Shown here in pieces: positions 61,865 to 64,000 of a DNA stretch of 64,000 nucleotides. The stretch lies in contig NZ_CANMCZ010000002.1 of NCBI RefSeq assembly GCF_947496485.1, forward strand, positions 248,001-312,000. Reading direction: 5' to 3'. The notes below the pieces were generated by a model. The model was not told the origin of the DNA. It saw only the letters and a program-made list of their open reading frames with translations, and did no database searches. The stretch is from an uncultured Winogradskyella sp. (GTDB lineage: Bacteria; Bacteroidota; Bacteroidia; Flavobacteriales; Flavobacteriaceae). The translations under genes were made by a program, and so were the position numbers. Positions within the stretch are counted from its first letter, which is position 1. Each line of letters starts with the position of its first letter.

Positions 61865-61872
61865 TATATTTG
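61865..61872 (+). promoter_or_regulatory. -7 box of the orphan gene
   Basis: TATATTTG matches TAnnTTTG; the gene starts 42 bases downstream. The usual -33 position is taken by the palindrome. Confidence 0.65.
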
Positions 61873-61914
61873 TTTTAATTTTAAGGTATTAGAAATCAAT
61901 TAAATATTTTAATT

Positions 61915-62289
61915 ATGAGTCAAAGAATTCCTAAAATGATTGCTATGGGTAAAATTGCTGCTGATGGTTCTATAATAAAAGCGACACCAGGCATTAAAGT
62001 TCGACTAGGTATAAATCCTGGTAGTATTCGCGAAGGACAGGATATAGGATATTCTGTGAAGTTACCTGATAGATTAGTATGTGATAAAAATTATATCATT
62101 CAGTTGACGGCAGAAAGTTATTTTGGAGAAGAGGATTTCTTTACAATGACATCCATCTCATCAAGATATCAAACTAAAAAAGGGTTTGAGGTCATTATTT
62201 GGGGTGATGTACCCTATGATACCTTGCCTGGTCTGGTTTCGGTACCAGTTAAAAGTGATTGGCATTTTGTGCTTTATGATATGTTATAA
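61915..62289 (+). CDS. Hypothetical protein, 124 residues
   Basis: A soluble, beta-rich protein without signal peptide or membrane helix. Features are a short GKIAADGSIIKATPGI start and the segments YIIQLTAESYFGEEDFFTMTSISSRYQ and WHFVLYDML at the end. I do not recognise a family. A dedicated promoter with a palindrome and a good terminator at 62320-62347 indicate a regulated single-gene unit. Confidence 0.72.
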   Translation: MSQRIPKMIAMGKIAADGSIIKATPGIKVRLGINPGSIREGQDIGYSVKLPDRLVCDKNYIIQLTAESYFGEEDFFTMTSISSRYQTKKGFEVIIWGDVPYDTLPGLVSVPVKSDWHFVLYDML

Positions 62290-62319
62290 ATTGCTTTAGA
62301 TTAGAGTTACCTATTATCA

Positions 62320-62347
62320 AATCCTGAGTCTTTGGCTTGGGATTTTT
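62320..62347 (+). terminator. Terminator after the orphan gene
   Basis: AATCCTGAGTC pairs with GGCTTGGGATT (wobble pairs allowed) over 11 bp with a 3-base loop and T run. It is clearly related to the terminator at 56998-57026. Confidence 0.85.
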
Positions 62348-62388
62348 GTTTTAAAATTACACTGGTTTACTCATTGATATTCTTTTAC

Positions 62389-62421
62389 AAAAAACTAACT
62401 TGCTTGTTGTGATATAAGTCA
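62389..62421 (+). promoter_or_regulatory. Conserved upstream element of the second DUF6090 gene
   Basis: AAAAAACTAACTT (62389-62401) and TGATATAAGTCA (62410-62421) are also present upstream of the first DUF6090 gene (36441-36453 and 36488-36499), with different spacing. The function is unknown; likely promoter or regulatory element. Confidence 0.5.
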
Positions 62422-62486
62422 CTGAAAAAGAGTTGTCTGAAATATGCTGCTTTTATTTTACCAATTCATTTAATTTACCAAACCAT

Positions 62487-63770
62487 ATGATCACGTTTTT
62501 TAGAAAGATTAGACAAAACCTTATTCAGCAAAATAAGATATCAAAATACTTCAAATATGCTATTGGTGAGATTGTTTTAGTAGTTATTGGGATTTTAATA
62601 GCACTCCAGATTAACAATTGGAATGAATCAAAAAATCAAAATCTAGAACTAAATGATGCCTTACAAAGTATAGCCAATGGAGTGCAGTCTGATCTTAGAG
62701 AGCTTCATCTCTTATCATCCGCAAGATCAGCGATTAAAACAAAAATAGATACACTTTATACGCGCTACATTCCGTTAGAAAAACAATCGATGAGTATTGT
62801 AGAGGCTACATATGTAAATTATACGTTTACTGATATTTCAAAAACTATTCAATTTAACTCTAATTTGAGTGGGTTTGAATCTTTGAAGAATTCCACTTAT
62901 TTTGGAAAAATACAAGGTACAGATCTTTCTTTATTGCTCAGTACATACTTCATTAATGCTGATAAAATTAGAGTGCGAGAAGAACAATATAATAAAGATT
63001 ATGAAGATCTTAAAAAGGAATGGATGGCTTCCTTTAGAAATAACGGACAGGACCTATTTTTGAAACCTTGGGACGCAGGAGATTTTACCATAGTTGGACC
63101 AAAATTTTTAGAAATTTTGAGGGATGATCTTTCGTTAAACATTTTAGAGCTTGCTGGCAATGAACACTTTTTTATCAGACTGTACGAAGATCAAATCTTG
63201 TTGGGAAATAAACTAGTAGAGATGATTCGCGACTCAAAAACCTCTTTTGATGAACAGACAAAGTTAGAGTTAAGCGGAGTTTTATACTCTTTTGGTGATG
63301 CTGATGTTTTAAGTCTTTTAATTAATGGTGAAGCAACAACAGGATTTGATGTAAGGTATGCTGCATCAGATTTATTCTACAACTATTTTTCAAAAGAGAA
63401 AGGTTATTTATCTATAAAATATCCTGCAGATCAATACTTATGGGCATCATCCTATTTTCAGGTTGTTGCTTTAAGAGGTAGAGTCAATGAAATGGACTTT
63501 TCTGGATATTCAAAAGTATTTATAGAGATGAGAGGTGAAAAAGGTGGAGAAACCTTTGAAATAACAATGAAAGACATCAACGATCCGCCAGATGGCTCTG
63601 AAACTAAACTTAAAATTGAGCTCACTAAAGAATGGGAAACATTTGAAATAGAAACCAGTCAATTCACCACAGCAGATATGAACCGTATTATGGTACCTCT
63701 GGCTTTTGTTTTTGTAGGCTCAGAAGGTATGAAGATAAATGTAAAGTCAGTACAGTTTAAGAAGGATTAG
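62487..63770 (+). CDS. DUF6090-family membrane protein, second copy
   Basis: A 427-residue paralogue of the protein at 36593. The first 45 residues match almost position for position (MITFFRKIRQNLIQQNKISKY and YAIGEIVLVVIGILIALQIN), with one transmembrane helix (about 24-42). A helical middle region follows. The last 120 residues form a beta-rich domain (YASSDLF-like stretch, then FSGYSKVFIEMRGEKGGETFEITM), reminiscent of carbohydrate-binding folds, that is different from the end of the first copy. The start at 62487 is preferred over an upstream frame without the conserved N-terminus. Confidence 0.85.
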   Translation: MITFFRKIRQNLIQQNKISKYFKYAIGEIVLVVIGILIALQINNWNESKNQNLELNDALQSIANGVQSDLRELHLLSSARSAIKTKIDTLYTRYIPLEKQSMSIVEATYVNYTFTDISKTIQFNSNLSGFESLKNSTYFGKIQGTDLSLLLSTYFINADKIRVREEQYNKDYEDLKKEWMASFRNNGQDLFLKPWDAGDFTIVGPKFLEILRDDLSLNILELAGNEHFFIRLYEDQILLGNKLVEMIRDSKTSFDEQTKLELSGVLYSFGDADVLSLLINGEATTGFDVRYAASDLFYNYFSKEKGYLSIKYPADQYLWASSYFQVVALRGRVNEMDFSGYSKVFIEMRGEKGGETFEITMKDINDPPDGSETKLKIELTKEWETFEIETSQFTTADMNRIMVPLAFVFVGSEGMKINVKSVQFKKD

Positions 63771-63871
63771 GGTGATTTTTTTTAGATTATTGGCTTGGCA
63801 TTTTTTTGTGATGTAACTAATCTTCATAAAGTGCTACTAATAAGGAGTATGCATATTAATTTAAAGTAAAA

Positions 63872-64000
63872 ATGAAGAAAGAAAGCAATTATACTAAAAG
63901 TATTGGGATAGGGATGATTATAGGTGCTGCTATTGGTCTTACAACAGACAATATTGCGTTATGGTTGAGTCTCGGTCTTGTTTTTGGTGCAGGTTATGCT
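63872..64000 (+). CDS. Small glycine-rich membrane protein, cut by the window end
   Basis: An ATG at 63872 opens 43 codons to the last base. The product begins MKKESNYTKSIGIGMIIG and has Gly-x3-Gly helices (AAIGLTTDNIALWLSLGLVFGAG), as in short glycine-zipper membrane proteins common in Flavobacteriaceae. Full length cannot be seen. Confidence 0.6.
   Translation, partial: MKKESNYTKSIGIGMIIGAAIGLTTDNIALWLSLGLVFGAGYA

Larger units (their letters stand above)
61522..61914. other. 393-base intergenic region before the 124-residue orphan
   Basis: The first 300 bases are A/T-rich and hold no gene I can support. At the right end are the 18-base palindrome (61836-61853) and a TATATTTG -7 box (61865-61872), so this region carries the promoter of the gene at 61915. 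Confidence 0.7.

Overview
The window is a chromosomal segment of a marine-type member of the Flavobacteriaceae (Bacteroidota). The support is low GC, genes starting behind A-rich leaders without Shine-Dalgarno sites, promoters with the Bacteroidota TAnnTTTG -7 box (for example 6363-6370, 11060-11067, 56571-56578), a type IX secretion C-terminal domain, DUF6090 and DUF5916 proteins, TonB receptors with carboxypeptidase-regulatory N-termini, and GTCATTCC / GTCATTTCGAG intergenic palindromes. No rRNA, tRNA, CRISPR array, insertion sequence or prophage was seen. I did not recognise the genus.

Layout. 1-8011: end of tamB, pfkA, gap, an N-acetylglucosamine-kinase-like gene, a small membrane protein and a secreted M24 peptidase. 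8008-10930 (minus): acyl-CoA carboxylase beta subunit and an MFS transporter. 11098-14481: a redox/electrophile-type cluster (DoxX, FMN reductase, GNAT, MarR, two pirins) with related TTCC-GGAA operators in front of its first gene and its first pirin. 14591-17909: ettA with its small membrane partner, two tiny paralogous membrane proteins, and a metallo-beta-lactamase-fold lipoprotein.

18078-27750 is the most interesting block: nine co-directional, tightly spaced genes coding for a long coiled-coil protein, several membrane and soluble proteins of unknown function, an unusual AAA+ ATPase, a NudK-type Nudix hydrolase and a large membrane protein. It looks like one membrane-associated machine that I cannot assign to a described system.

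27771-33319 holds a beta-lactamase-fold lipoprotein and a split histidine-utilisation locus (hutG, hutI) with a transglutaminase-fold partner. 33424-36280 has an FG-GAP type IX substrate and fumC. 36593-37636 and 62487-63770 are two DUF6090 paralogues sharing upstream DNA elements. 37734-42027 is a divergent sulfite-oxidation locus (molybdopterin sulfite oxidase, anchored cytochrome c, tandem rhodanese lipoprotein, sterol-desaturase-family enzyme) with an inverted repeat over its promoter. 42140-47634 contains envelope genes (lipoprotein, lolD, DUF5916 protein, CDP-alcohol phosphatidyltransferase). 47988-51855 is a probable metal-related TonB receptor operon. 51907-56971 holds serC, serA, acyl-CoA reductase and a divergent dicluster ferredoxin. 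The remainder carries lipoproteins, a FemAB-like acyltransferase, an acyl-CoA-dehydrogenase-fold oxidoreductase, an orphan 124-residue protein with its own promoter, and a gene cut by the window end.

Several genes given here are too short for routine gene calls: 16532-16699, 47686-47859 and the truncated 63872-64000. Several starts are placed downstream of the longest open frame because the extra N-terminus is not protein-like (pfkA, nagK-like, MBL protein, serA, luxC-like, ferredoxin, nudK, DUF6090 at 62487).
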